Shown piece after piece: positions 9,308-18,425 of a DNA stretch of 64,000 bases. The position numbers and the translations under genes are program-made. The DNA is taken from assembly GCA_035651755.1 (NCBI GenBank), contig DASRFA010000007.1, forward strand, positions 1 to 64,000. Reading direction: 5' to 3'. The stretch's first letter is position 1. Every line of letters begins with the position of its first letter. The notes under the pieces were generated by a model. It saw only the letters and a program-made list of their open reading frames with translations, had not been told where the DNA came from and did not search any database. This DNA comes from DASRFA01 sp035651755. Lineage in GTDB: Bacteria > Desulfobacterota > Binatia > UBA12015.

Positions 9308-9547
9308 ATGTCGGAACGTCGACCCTACGCAGGGACGCTGTCGGTGAACCGCGCCTTCGTCGTGCACTTCGGCGACGCGCGGGATGCGCGGCGTCGCCGG
9401 TTCGCCGGCCGCGCCGAGCATCTCTCGTCCGGCGACGTCGCGCTGTTCTCGTCGCTGAAGGAGCTGCTCGCGTTCTTCGAGCGAGTGCTGGTCGCCGATC
9501 GCGGCGCCGCGCCGCAGCCGAACCCGCCGCTGCGCGATCGCAAGTGA
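9308..9547 (+). CDS. Small conserved hypothetical protein
   Basis: A 79-residue cytoplasmic protein. It reads RAFVVHFGDARDA, then RRFAGRAEHLSSGDVALFSSLKELLAFFERVL. The sequence order (FVV, a GR-x-EH strand, then an F-x-SL-x-ELL-x-F helix) is a small family found widely in proteobacteria beside unrelated genes, with no known role. Its stop overlaps a GTG of the next frame, and the subtilase gene follows closely, so it sits between two exported-protein genes in the same direction. Confidence 0.7.
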   Translation: MSERRPYAGTLSVNRAFVVHFGDARDARRRRFAGRAEHLSSGDVALFSSLKELLAFFERVLVADRGAAPQPNPPLRDRK

Positions 9548-9585
9548 GAAACCGGAGCATGAGGCTCCAGAAGAGGAATTGGACC

Positions 9586-12500
9586 ATGGACGGATGGAGA
9601 ACCACTGACCCGAGCGTGCGCCCGCGCCGGCGCGCGGCGCTGCGAGCCGCGTCGACCGCGATCGCCCTGCTGGCGCTTTTCGGCGCCGGGCCGGGATTCG
9701 CCGCGCCGGCCGCTCAGGCGCCGGACGAGATCCTCGTCCGCTTCCGCGCGGGCACGAGCCCGGCACGGCGCGGCGCGGCGCATGCCGCGGCGCGCGCGAG
9801 CGTCGTCAAGCGATTCGCGACCGTCGATGGTCTCGAGCTGCTCCGCGTCGCGCCCGGGACGTCGGCGGCGCGGGCGATCGACCAGTACGGCGGGAATCCG
9901 GACGTCCTGTACGTCGAGCCCAACCGACCGATCGAGCTCCAGAAGGGCTCGAACGATCCGTCGTACCTCCAGAACGACCAGTGGGGACTCAACTACGCGT
10001 TCCCGCCGTTCGACGATCCCGACATCGACGCGCCGGAGGCCTGGGACATCACGACCGGCAGCCCGAACGTCGTCGTGGCCGTCATCGACACCGGGATCGA
10101 CTACAACCACGAGGACCTCGCCGCGAACGTGTTCCGCAACGAGGCGGACTGCGACGGCGACGGCGTCGACGACGACGGCAACGGCTGGGTCGACGACTGC
10201 CACGGGATCGACCCGATCGACGGCGACTCCGATCCGATGGACGACGAGGCGCACGGGAGCCACGTGTCCGGCATCATCGGCGCGGTCGGCAACAACGGCG
10301 TCGGCGTCGCGGGCGTCGACTGGAACGTCAAGCTGATGGCGTGCAAGGTCTTCGACGCGAACGGCAACGGCACGATCGCCGCGGCGATCACGTGCCTCGA
10401 CTACATCGCGATGATGAAAGATCGCGGCGTCAACATCGTCGCCAGCAACAACAGCTGGTCCGAGACCGACTTCTCGGCGGCTCTGCGCGACGCGATCGAC
10501 GCGCAGCGCCAGCACGGCATCCTCTTCGTCGCGGCGGCGGGCAACTACTCGAGCTGCCCGAACCCCTACGAGTGCCGGCTCGACGGCGACAACGACCGGA
10601 AGCCGACCTGGCCCGCGAGCATGTACCTCCCGAACGTGATCGCCGTCGCGAACTCGATCGACTATGGCTGGCTGAACGCAGGCTCTGCCTACGGCCGCCG
10701 GACCGTGCACGTCGCGGCGCCCGGGACCAACATCCTGAGCACGATCCCGGGGAACGCCTACGACTGGTACTCCGGCACCTCGATGGCGACCCCGATGGTC
10801 GTGGGCATCGCGGCGCTCCTGAAGGCGCAGAACCAGGGACGCGACTGGCGGGCGATCAAGAACCTGATCCTCGCCGGCAGCGAGGGGAACATGTTCCCGG
10901 ACGACGGCAAGCTCATCACCGATCATCGCGCCAACGCGCATGGTGCGCTCGCTTGCGCGAACAAGGTCCTGACGAGCCGTCTCCGGCCGGTTCCCGACGC
11001 CGTCACGGCGGTCGTCGGGCAGCCGATGGAGCTGTCCGCGCTGAACATCCGGTGCGCCGCGCCGAACGGCAACGTGACCGTGACGGTCAATCCGGGCGGG
11101 CAGGCGGTCACGCTGCGCGACGACGGTGCGGAGAACGACCAGCAGGCGGGCGACGGCATCTACTCCGGCCAGTGGACGCCGGCCGCGCAGGGCCAGTTCA
11201 CCATCGCCTTCCCGGGGCCGGACGTCGTCACCGTCAATGTGCTTCCCGGCTCCTATGGCGTCACCGCCGTGCCGTATCAGGGACGCACGATCACGGGAAC
11301 CTCGATCCAGATCCTGCCGATGCAGCCCGCGACGCTGCCGTCGCCCTTCCCGCTGCGCTTCGCGGGCGGCACCTTCGACACGATCTACGTCGACGAGCGC
11401 GGCGGCCTGCAGCTCGACGGCGGCGACTTCGACAGCGACCTGGCTACCTACAACGAGCCGCTGCCGTCGCCGTTCCACGCGACGCTCGTCCTGCCGTACT
11501 GGGACCAGATCATGGAGTCGACCTTCGGCGACGTGCTGTACGAGGTGAGGGGCACCGCACCGAACCGCGAGCTGGTGATCGAGTGGCGGGACATGGAGCG
11601 CTCCGACGTCTTCTGCGTTCTGTTCGAAGGCTACGTCACGTTCCAGGTCGTCTTCTTCGAGGGCTCGAGCGACATCCTCTTCAACTACCCGGACACGACC
11701 GTCGGCGGGCAATGCCCCGACCTCGACGCGGGCGGGTCCGCGACCGTCGGGATCCAGGTCTCTCCCGACGTCGCGAGCCAGTTCGGCTTCAACGCGCCCG
11801 TCATCCCCGACGGGACGTCGCTCCTGTGGACCGTCGGCGGTGGTGCGCCGCCGCAGCCCGCGATCGGCGTCACCCCGGCTTCCGCGGAGTTCGGAACCGT
11901 GGCGGTGGGCGCGTCGTCCGACCGGACCTTCGTCGTCCAGAACACCGGTACCGGGACGCTCACCGGGCAGGCGTCCGCTCTCGCGCCCTTCTCGATCGTG
12001 TCGGGCGGCGCCTACTCGCTCACCGCGGGGCAGACGCAGGTCGTGACCGTGCGATTCGCGCCGACCGCCGCGGGGAACTTCCCGGGCAACGTGACCTTCA
12101 CCGGCGGCGCCGGCGCAGCGCGCGCGGTGCACGGCGTCGGCGGCGATGCGACCGCGACCTGCGAGCCGGTCGCCGGCTGGCAGCTGAAGCTCGGAAAGCT
12201 GACTCAGCCCGGCGCGAACACGCTGTCGCTGAAGGGCAGCGTGTATCTCACGCCGGCCGAGCTCGCTGGCTTCGATCCCTCCGTCGACGGCATCGCGCTC
12301 CGGCTCGCGGACGACGTCGGCGCCCCGATCGACTTCGCCGTCGCGGGCGGTCCGTACGACGCGACCGGCAAGAAGGGTTGGAAGGTGAACGCGAGCGGGA
12401 CGACGTACACCTTCGTCGACGCGAACGTCGGCTCGTCGATCTCGAAGCTGATCGTCAAGAAGTCGACGACGACGCCCGGGGTCGTCAAGATCCAGGCGAC

Positions 12501-12651
12501 CGGCAAGAACGGCTCGTACGCCGGGGTCGTGCCGCCGCCGACGGCGTCGGTGACGCTCGCGGACGGGACGTGCTTCGAGGCGAGCTTCCCGGGGCCCACG
12601 CCGCCGCTCTGCTTCTACAACCCCACCCGGACGACGCTTCTCTGCAGGTAG
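9586..12651 (+). CDS. Secreted subtilisin-family (S8) serine protease with C-terminal domains
   Basis: This 1021-residue protein has a signal peptide. A propeptide-like region follows (ILVRFRAGTSPARRGA, then VLYVEPN), then the S8 catalytic domain with Asp168 (VIDTGIDYNHEDL), His223 (HGSHVSG) and Ser399 (SGTSMATP). After it come a beta-rich region (about 500-760), an ASPM-SPD-2-Hydin-like choice-of-anchor D module (about 765-860, EFGTVAVGASSDRTFVVQN) and a C-terminal domain with WKVNASGTTYTFVD, a type also seen in the protein at 28820. ATG 9586 is preferred because AGAGGA lies in front of it and it gives a standard signal; ATG 9559 and GTG 9544 are alternatives. It acts outside the cell. Confidence 0.9.
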   Translation: MDGWRTTDPSVRPRRRAALRAASTAIALLALFGAGPGFAAPAAQAPDEILVRFRAGTSPARRGAAHAAARASVVKRFATVDGLELLRVAPGTSAARAIDQYGGNPDVLYVEPNRPIELQKGSNDPSYLQNDQWGLNYAFPPFDDPDIDAPEAWDITTGSPNVVVAVIDTGIDYNHEDLAANVFRNEADCDGDGVDDDGNGWVDDCHGIDPIDGDSDPMDDEAHGSHVSGIIGAVGNNGVGVAGVDWNVKLMACKVFDANGNGTIAAAITCLDYIAMMKDRGVNIVASNNSWSETDFSAALRDAIDAQRQHGILFVAAAGNYSSCPNPYECRLDGDNDRKPTWPASMYLPNVIAVANSIDYGWLNAGSAYGRRTVHVAAPGTNILSTIPGNAYDWYSGTSMATPMVVGIAALLKAQNQGRDWRAIKNLILAGSEGNMFPDDGKLITDHRANAHGALACANKVLTSRLRPVPDAVTAVVGQPMELSALNIRCAAPNGNVTVTVNPGGQAVTLRDDGAENDQQAGDGIYSGQWTPAAQGQFTIAFPGPDVVTVNVLPGSYGVTAVPYQGRTITGTSIQILPMQPATLPSPFPLRFAGGTFDTIYVDERGGLQLDGGDFDSDLATYNEPLPSPFHATLVLPYWDQIMESTFGDVLYEVRGTAPNRELVIEWRDMERSDVFCVLFEGYVTFQVVFFEGSSDILFNYPDTTVGGQCPDLDAGGSATVGIQVSPDVASQFGFNAPVIPDGTSLLWTVGGGAPPQPAIGVTPASAEFGTVAVGASSDRTFVVQNTGTGTLTGQASALAPFSIVSGGAYSLTAGQTQVVTVRFAPTAAGNFPGNVTFTGGAGAARAVHGVGGDATATCEPVAGWQLKLGKLTQPGANTLSLKGSVYLTPAELAGFDPSVDGIALRLADDVGAPIDFAVAGGPYDATGKKGWKVNASGTTYTFVDANVGSSISKLIVKKSTTTPGVVKIQATGKNGSYAGVVPPPTASVTLADGTCFEASFPGPTPPLCFYNPTRTTLLCR

Positions 12652-12688
12652 CCGACGGACGAGCGGACGGAGTGGAGGCGGCGGATGC

Positions 12689-12724
12689 GGCCGGCCGCCG
12701 CGCGGAACCGCGCGGCGGCCGGCC
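12689..12724. terminator. Hairpin between convergent genes
   Basis: A perfect inverted repeat of 17 bases (12689-12705 and 12708-12724) separated by AA lies between the protease gene and the converging cytochrome gene. It has no T-tract on either side. The position suits a bidirectional terminator, although the extreme stem strength makes a cruciform also possible. Confidence 0.65.
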
Positions 12725-12745
12725 GGGCGCCCACGGGCCAGACGC

Positions 12746-15700
12746 CTAGCGAACGGGCTCGGCGGCGCCGGCGATGCGGATCTTCCAGCCCCGCAGGACC
12801 TGCTCGCCGCGCTCGTCGGTCGCGCCGTCGACGTTCAGGTGGCTCGTCAAGTAGTAGAGCCGGTCGATGTCGTCCTTTCGCGCCGGTCCGTGCGAGGCTG
12901 CCGCGAAGCTCTGCTGCAGGTAGGACGGCGGGATCGACTGGTAGTAGAGCGTCGCCTGCACGCGGTCCGCGCGCTCGAGCGCGTCCGGCTCGAGGGAGAT
13001 CCGGTATTCGATCTCGTCGGAGCCCGTGAGGCGCGGATCGGAGTAGTGTGGGTCGTGCGCCTCCTCGCCGTGCAGGTCCGCGAGCTCGCGGACGTAGGGC
13101 GACGTCGAGCGCGCGAAGAAGTCGGGGTCGAAGCCCTTCGGCCGGATGCGGTTGTCCTTCACGATGGTGACGCGCTGGAGGAAGCTCGTCGTGAGGACGC
13201 CCTCGGAATCGCGGATGAGCTCCTGGTAGATCTGCACCTGGTCGGGGGAAACGATCGACTGGTAGTGCGGCTGGATGGGCGCGCCGGGGAAACGGGTCGG
13301 CTGCTCGCTGTCGAGGACGCGGTCGCCGAGGCCCTCGACGAGGAAGCCGAGCTCGTTCGTCCGCCCCGAGCCCCAGAGCGCGTTCCCGTCCGCGTCCAGC
13401 ACGACGAGCTCGACGAACATGCGCCGGAAGCCGACGCCGGTCGGAAGGTCGTGCCCGGTGAGGTTCTCGACGGTCACGTTCGCGCGCAGCTCGCCCGCCA
13501 GCCGCTCGACGCTCGTGACCTCCACGGTCGCGGTGTCGTGCTGCGCCATGTCGAGCATCGACTGCATTCCGGTGAAGAGCGGAAGCTCCTGCGGGTAGCT
13601 CGTGAAGAAGGGCGCAGCCGGCGGATTGATCGGGGACGGCTGCTCGGACATCCAGTCGATCTGCTGGACGCCGAGCACGAGCGGGAACTGCTGGACCAGC
13701 TGGTTCAGGAAGAGGTTCAGCCCGTGCAGCGCGTGGCGCGAGTAGCGGTCGCGCTTCCGGAGCTCGATCTCGTCATCGGGCAGCCGGTTCGTCGTCGGCG
13801 GGAACGCTTCGTTGGACTCGCTGTTCGCGATCCTCGTCTCGACCGGCGTGCCGCGGTAGTGCGTCGGCATGTGGCAGTCCTGGCACGACCGGAAGTCGTC
13901 GCCGGGGCGGCCGCTCGAGCTGTTCGTCCACTCGAGGTGCGTCGCTTGCTCGTACTTCGCGCCCAGCTGCCGGCCCGAGGCGTCGAAGACGGGCAGCAGG
14001 ACGTTGTGGCAGCTGCCGCACAGCTCCGAGGCCGCGATCTGGGCGCCGAACTTCGGCGTCAAGCCGAGCGCGTGCTCCATCGGCTTGGTGACGATCGCGT
14101 CGTCGCGGTATGGGCCGTAGACCTCGTCCGGCGGGCCGGTCACGAAGTTCCCGGTGAACGTGCGCTCCTCGCCGAGGCCGGTCTCGGCGACGTGGTGGCA
14201 CACGGCGCACGACACGCCGTCGCGCGCGAGCGCGCCGTACCACTGGAGGTCGGAGGGTTGCTCTCCCGGCCACTGCTGCAGCGCGCCGCGCGGGAACGGG
14301 CGGCCGCCGAGCGGCACTTCCGGCGGCGGCGCGATCGCGAACATCTCGGCACAGGCGCCGCCGCCGGCGCCGGTGTCGATCGCGAACTGCCGTGCGCCCA
14401 TCGCGCCGTGGCAGTGGAGGCACGTGTTCTCGATGCACGCGGTCGCGTCGGAGAGGCGGTTCGTCTCGCCCTGGAGCTGCGAGAAGAAGATCGGGTCGCG
14501 GCCGGAAAGCCCCATCGGCGACACGCGCCATTCGCCGGCCGGCGACAGGTTGCGGAGGCGGCTCGCGCGTCCGAGCTCGTCGGCGACGAGCGCCATGTTC
14601 GGGAGGAGCGGGCTCTGCGGCGTCGCGTTGTGGCAGGCGTTGCACTGTGCGGACGTGAGGAACTGTCCCGGGCCGTCGTGCGCGGAGATCACCTGCGCGT
14701 CGTAGGTCGCGGCCGGCATGCGCGTGCGCCACACGTCGGCAAACGCGACCGGCTCGAGCTGATCGAAGAAGCGAAGGAAGAGCTGCGACGGCGCCGGCAG
14801 CGGCGAAGGGAAGGGCACGAGCGATCCCGGCACTGCGGTCGGCGCCGGAGCCGGAGCGGGCTTCGCGTCGAACGCCTTGTAGCGGAGCTCCCGCCCCAGG
14901 ATGTTGTCCATGGAGACGAACGTCGATTGCCTCTCCGCCGTCGCGTGGCAGGAGAGGCAGTACGGGTGTCCCGCGAGCGGGATCAGCTCGACGACGTTCG
15001 GCACCTTGAGCGGTAGCTGAAGGACGCCGCCCGTCGGGTACCACGACGGACTGTCGACGATCGGATCGGGAAAGGTGCCGCCGGTGAATGCCGAGCGATC
15101 GAGGAGCTGCGGCGGCGGGCCGTTGCTCTTCCCCGGCAGCGCCCAGAGCCAGCCGTCGTGCGACAGCCCGCTCGCCTTCACCATCGGCGCCCAGAGGTTC
15201 GGCGCGATCGGCTTCGCGGGGTCCTCGAAGACGTCCATGCAGCCGTCTTCCGCCGTCCGGATGTCGAGCGCGGGGAACGCGAAGCTCATCGCCTTCATGA
15301 TCATCGCGCCGTCCGGGATGTCGCCCTCGCGGCCGTTGCAGAGCCAGTCGACCATCTCCGGCGAGTAGTAGACGCGGAGCGGGAAGTGCGGGCCGTAGTT
15401 GTTGAAGTAGCTGCCGTCGGCGACGACCGACGGGCCGCTCATCCGCCAGTTCAGGTCGTGCACCCAGCCGAGCCCGGCGTACTCCTCGGTGGTCAGGAAC
15501 TCCTGGAGGCGCTCGTTGTATGCCTGGTAGGCGTCGAGCTCGGAGGGCGCCGGCGGGTCGCGGAGCTCGGCCGGCAGCGGCCGTCCGCGATCGGGGTGCT
15601 CGGCGCACCAGGCGGCGATCTCCGCCTCGCTCGCCGGCCGCTTCTGCTTGCAGACCCACTTCGCCGGGTTCGCGGGCAGCGGGCCCGCGGGCTCGGGGTC

Positions 15701-15859
15701 CGGGCTCGACGCGTCGCCGCACCCGGTGAGCGCGATCGCGGCCACGACGACCGCGAGCCACCCGCGCGACCGCGTGCGAGCGCCGCGGCGCACCTTCCGC
15801 GGACCGCACCGGCGACCGCGCACGTGGCGGTCGCGCCGAGGCTCGCGAGAGGGCGTCAC
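12746..15859 (-). CDS. Six-heme c-type cytochrome lipoprotein
   Basis: A 1037-residue protein. The start is uncertain: GTG 15859 is used, and TTG 15862 and later GTGs are possible; no clear ribosome site is seen. All give a signal with a lipobox-like LTGC near residue 49. Six CxxCH heme motifs are visible at about residues 301 (CLSCH), 406 (CNACH), 480 (CLHCH), 551 (CAVCH), 614 (CGSCH) and 659 (CQDCH). Near residue 770 is NLTGHDLPTGVGFRR, a motif common in multiheme extracellular electron-transfer proteins. A periplasmic or surface electron-carrier or reductase is likely. No partner redox gene lies beside it. Confidence 0.85.
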   Translation of the reverse strand: MTPSREPRRDRHVRGRRCGPRKVRRGARTRSRGWLAVVVAAIALTGCGDASSPDPEPAGPLPANPAKWVCKQKRPASEAEIAAWCAEHPDRGRPLPAELRDPPAPSELDAYQAYNERLQEFLTTEEYAGLGWVHDLNWRMSGPSVVADGSYFNNYGPHFPLRVYYSPEMVDWLCNGREGDIPDGAMIMKAMSFAFPALDIRTAEDGCMDVFEDPAKPIAPNLWAPMVKASGLSHDGWLWALPGKSNGPPPQLLDRSAFTGGTFPDPIVDSPSWYPTGGVLQLPLKVPNVVELIPLAGHPYCLSCHATAERQSTFVSMDNILGRELRYKAFDAKPAPAPAPTAVPGSLVPFPSPLPAPSQLFLRFFDQLEPVAFADVWRTRMPAATYDAQVISAHDGPGQFLTSAQCNACHNATPQSPLLPNMALVADELGRASRLRNLSPAGEWRVSPMGLSGRDPIFFSQLQGETNRLSDATACIENTCLHCHGAMGARQFAIDTGAGGGACAEMFAIAPPPEVPLGGRPFPRGALQQWPGEQPSDLQWYGALARDGVSCAVCHHVAETGLGEERTFTGNFVTGPPDEVYGPYRDDAIVTKPMEHALGLTPKFGAQIAASELCGSCHNVLLPVFDASGRQLGAKYEQATHLEWTNSSSGRPGDDFRSCQDCHMPTHYRGTPVETRIANSESNEAFPPTTNRLPDDEIELRKRDRYSRHALHGLNLFLNQLVQQFPLVLGVQQIDWMSEQPSPINPPAAPFFTSYPQELPLFTGMQSMLDMAQHDTATVEVTSVERLAGELRANVTVENLTGHDLPTGVGFRRMFVELVVLDADGNALWGSGRTNELGFLVEGLGDRVLDSEQPTRFPGAPIQPHYQSIVSPDQVQIYQELIRDSEGVLTTSFLQRVTIVKDNRIRPKGFDPDFFARSTSPYVRELADLHGEEAHDPHYSDPRLTGSDEIEYRISLEPDALERADRVQATLYYQSIPPSYLQQSFAAASHGPARKDDIDRLYYLTSHLNVDGATDERGEQVLRGWKIRIAGAAEPVR

Positions 15860-16003
15860 CAAGCCCGATATCGGCGGCTTCGGTCGCGGATCTTAGGCGC
15901 GCGTCGCGGCACGGCGTCGCGCAATGCGACAGCCGCTCGCGCCGTAGACCGGGTTGACCGCGCGATCGCACGCGGTGTACCCGCGAGACCGCGGTCGGCT
16001 CAC

Positions 16004-17749
16004 ATGCACGATCTCGTCATTCGCGGCGGCACGGTGGTGGACGGGAGCGGTGCCGCCGCCGTGGGGGCCGACGTGGCGATCGACGCCGGTCGGATCACGG
16101 CCGTCGGCGAGGTGACGTCGCCGGCGCGCGCCGCGATCGACGCCCGCGGGCTCCTCGTGACGCCCGGCTTCATCGACATCCACACGCACTACGACGGGCA
16201 GGCGACGTGGGATCCGATCCTCGCGCCGTCGAGCTGGCACGGCGTGACGACGCTCGTCGTCGGCAACTGCGGCGTCGGCTTCGCGCCCGCACGCCCCGAT
16301 CGCCACGCCTGGCTGATCGGCCTCATGCAGGGCGTCGAGGACATCCCCGGCGAGTCGCTCACGGCCGGGCTCGCGTGGGATTGGGAGAGCTTTCCGGAGT
16401 ATCTCGACGCGCTCGCGCGGCGGCCGCGCCTGGTCGACGTGGGCGCGTACGTCGCGCACGGCGCGCTGCGCGCGTACGTGATGGGCGAGCGCGGCGCGCG
16501 CAACGAGCCCGCTACGTCGGGCGACACGGCCGAGATGGCTCGCCTCGTCTACGAGGCGGTCTCCGCCGGCGCGCTCGGCTTCTCGACGTCGCGCACGATC
16601 GGCCACCGCGCGGTCGACGGCGATCCGGTCCCGGGCACGTTCGCGAGCGAGGACGAGCTCTTCGCGATCGGGCGCGCGCTCGCGAAGGCGGGGCGGGGGA
16701 TCTTCGAGGTCGCGCAGGCCGGCACGGGCGGCGCCGCCGCCGGCGATCCGCCGAACTCGTCGGAGCGCGAGCTCGCCTGGATGCGCCGCCTCGCCGCGGA
16801 GACCGGGCGGCCCGTCACGTTCCTCCTCTTCGAGAACGACCCGGCCGCGACCCCGTGGCGCCGTCTCCTCGCGCTCGCGGACGAGGCCGTCGCGGCGGGC
16901 GCGCCGCTCGTGCCGCAGATCGCGAACCGGCCGTTCGGCATGCTCGTCGGCCACCAGACGCGCGCGAATCCCTTCGCCGAGCGGCCGACGTACCGGTCGA
17001 TCGCGTCGCTCCCGCTCGCGGAGCGCGCTCGGCGCCTCCGCGATCCCGACGTCCGCGCCCGAGTCCTCGCGGAGCGGCCGCGCGGCACGCCGACCGCCGG
17101 GACGCTCGCGGCCCTCTTCGGGCCGTCGGCGATGCGCCGCCTCTTCCCGCTCGGCGACCCGCCCGACTACGAGCCGCCGCCGGAGCGGAGCGTGACCGCG
17201 ATCGCTGCGCGCGAGGGCCGCGCGCCCGAGGAGGTGCTCTACGACCTCATGCTCGGCGACGACGCGCGCGAGCTCCTCCTCTATCCGGTCCTCAACTTCG
17301 ACCGCGGGAACCTCGATGCCGTCCACGAGATGCTCCTCCATCCCGGCACCGTGCTCGGCCTCGGCGACGGCGGCGCACACTGCGGCATCGTGTGCGACGC
17401 GACCATGACGACCTTCACCTTGACGCACTGGGTGCGCGACCGGCGCGGCGCGCGCCTCCCGCTGGAGCTCGCCGTCCGCCGCCTCACGTCCGACAACGCG
17501 GCGCTCTTCGGGCTCCGCGACCGCGGCCTCGTCCGCCCCGGACTCCGCGCCGACCTGAACCTGATCGACTTCGACCGCCTGCGCCTCCGGCGTCCCGAGG
17601 TCGCGTTCGACCTGCCCGCCGGCGGGAAGCGCGTCCTCCAGCGCGCCGACGGCTACGTCGCGACCCTGGTCGCCGGCGAGGTGGTGATGCGCGACGGCAC
17701 GGCGACCGACGCGCGTCCCGGGCGCGTCGTCCGCTCCACTGCTGCGTAG
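16004..17749 (+). CDS. D-aminoacylase/amidohydrolase family protein
   Basis: A 581-residue cytoplasmic protein. It begins MHDLVIRGGTVVDGSG, then FIDIHTHYDGQ with the metal-binding HxH, GNCGVGFAP, and later VLGLGDGGAHCG. This is the pattern of the N-acyl-D-amino-acid deacylase branch of the amidohydrolase superfamily (D-aminoacylase, dihydroorotase-related); full-length members are 480-590 residues. The C-terminus carries the usual RADLNLIDF strand of the small beta-sandwich domain. Whether it hydrolyses N-acyl-D-amino acids or a related amide cannot be told. The membrane protein gene starts seven bases after the stop. Confidence 0.8.
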   Translation: MHDLVIRGGTVVDGSGAAAVGADVAIDAGRITAVGEVTSPARAAIDARGLLVTPGFIDIHTHYDGQATWDPILAPSSWHGVTTLVVGNCGVGFAPARPDRHAWLIGLMQGVEDIPGESLTAGLAWDWESFPEYLDALARRPRLVDVGAYVAHGALRAYVMGERGARNEPATSGDTAEMARLVYEAVSAGALGFSTSRTIGHRAVDGDPVPGTFASEDELFAIGRALAKAGRGIFEVAQAGTGGAAAGDPPNSSERELAWMRRLAAETGRPVTFLLFENDPAATPWRRLLALADEAVAAGAPLVPQIANRPFGMLVGHQTRANPFAERPTYRSIASLPLAERARRLRDPDVRARVLAERPRGTPTAGTLAALFGPSAMRRLFPLGDPPDYEPPPERSVTAIAAREGRAPEEVLYDLMLGDDARELLLYPVLNFDRGNLDAVHEMLLHPGTVLGLGDGGAHCGIVCDATMTTFTLTHWVRDRRGARLPLELAVRRLTSDNAALFGLRDRGLVRPGLRADLNLIDFDRLRLRRPEVAFDLPAGGKRVLQRADGYVATLVAGEVVMRDGTATDARPGRVVRSTAA

Positions 17750-17756
17750 TCGCGCC

Positions 17757-18425
17757 ATGCCTGCCGCGCGCGCGGACCGCCCGCCCTCGTCGCGCGCCAC
17801 GGCGACGGCGATCGCGCCGTCGCGGCTGGCCAGGCGCTGGCCGCTCCTCGTCGTGTCGTTCGTCGAGGGCGGGGCGCTCATGGCGGTCGAGCTGCTGGGC
17901 GCGCGCGCGGTCGCGCCGTACTTCGGGAGCTCGCTCTACGTGTGGTCGATCGTGCTCGCGACGACGGTCGGTGGGCTGACGGCGGGATACGCGCTCGGCG
18001 GCCGCATGGCCGGGGGCGATCGGCGGTCCGAGGTGCTCGTGTGGGTGCTCGCGATCGCGGCCGCGCTCGTCGCGCTCCTGCCGATCACGTCGGCTGCGGT
18101 CATGGGCGCGACCGCGGGCCTCGATCTCCGGGCCGCGATCCTGGTCTCGTGCGCCGCCTTCCTCCTCCCGCCGCTCGTCGCGTTCGGGATGGTGTCGCCG
18201 CTCGTGATCGGCCTCGTGTCGACCGACCTCGCCGCGGTCGGTCGCGCGGCCGGAACCGTGTACGCGGTGTCGACGGTGGGCGGCGTCGTCGCGACCTTCC
18301 TCTACGGCTTCCTTCTCATCCCGTTCGGCGGGGTGCGCGCGAGCGCGCTCGCGACCGCGGCCGCGCTCGCCCTCCTGCCGCCGCTCGCGCTCCTCGATCG
18401 GCGGCACTCGAGGACGGCGCCGTGA
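17757..18425 (+). CDS. Membrane protein related to spermidine-synthase N-terminal domain
   Basis: A 222-residue protein with about six membrane segments. The start of the first pair, MAVELLGARAVAPYFGSSLYVW, is the mark of the MFS-like membrane domain fused to many bacterial spermidine-synthase homologues. Here the methyltransferase-like half is absent. Its stop overlaps the GTG of the next gene (GTGA), whose protein holds the same membrane domain plus the catalytic half, so the two probably form one membrane complex. The shortened form may be an accessory subunit; the transported or modified molecule is unknown. Confidence 0.75.
   Translation: MPAARADRPPSSRATATAIAPSRLARRWPLLVVSFVEGGALMAVELLGARAVAPYFGSSLYVWSIVLATTVGGLTAGYALGGRMAGGDRRSEVLVWVLAIAAALVALLPITSAAVMGATAGLDLRAAILVSCAAFLLPPLVAFGMVSPLVIGLVSTDLAAVGRAAGTVYAVSTVGGVVATFLYGFLLIPFGGVRASALATAAALALLPPLALLDRRHSRTAP

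Noticed and set aside
9325..12132. A 935-codon minus-strand open frame opposite the protease
   Set aside because: It has no motif, and the S8 domain with its catalytic triad is clear on the other strand.
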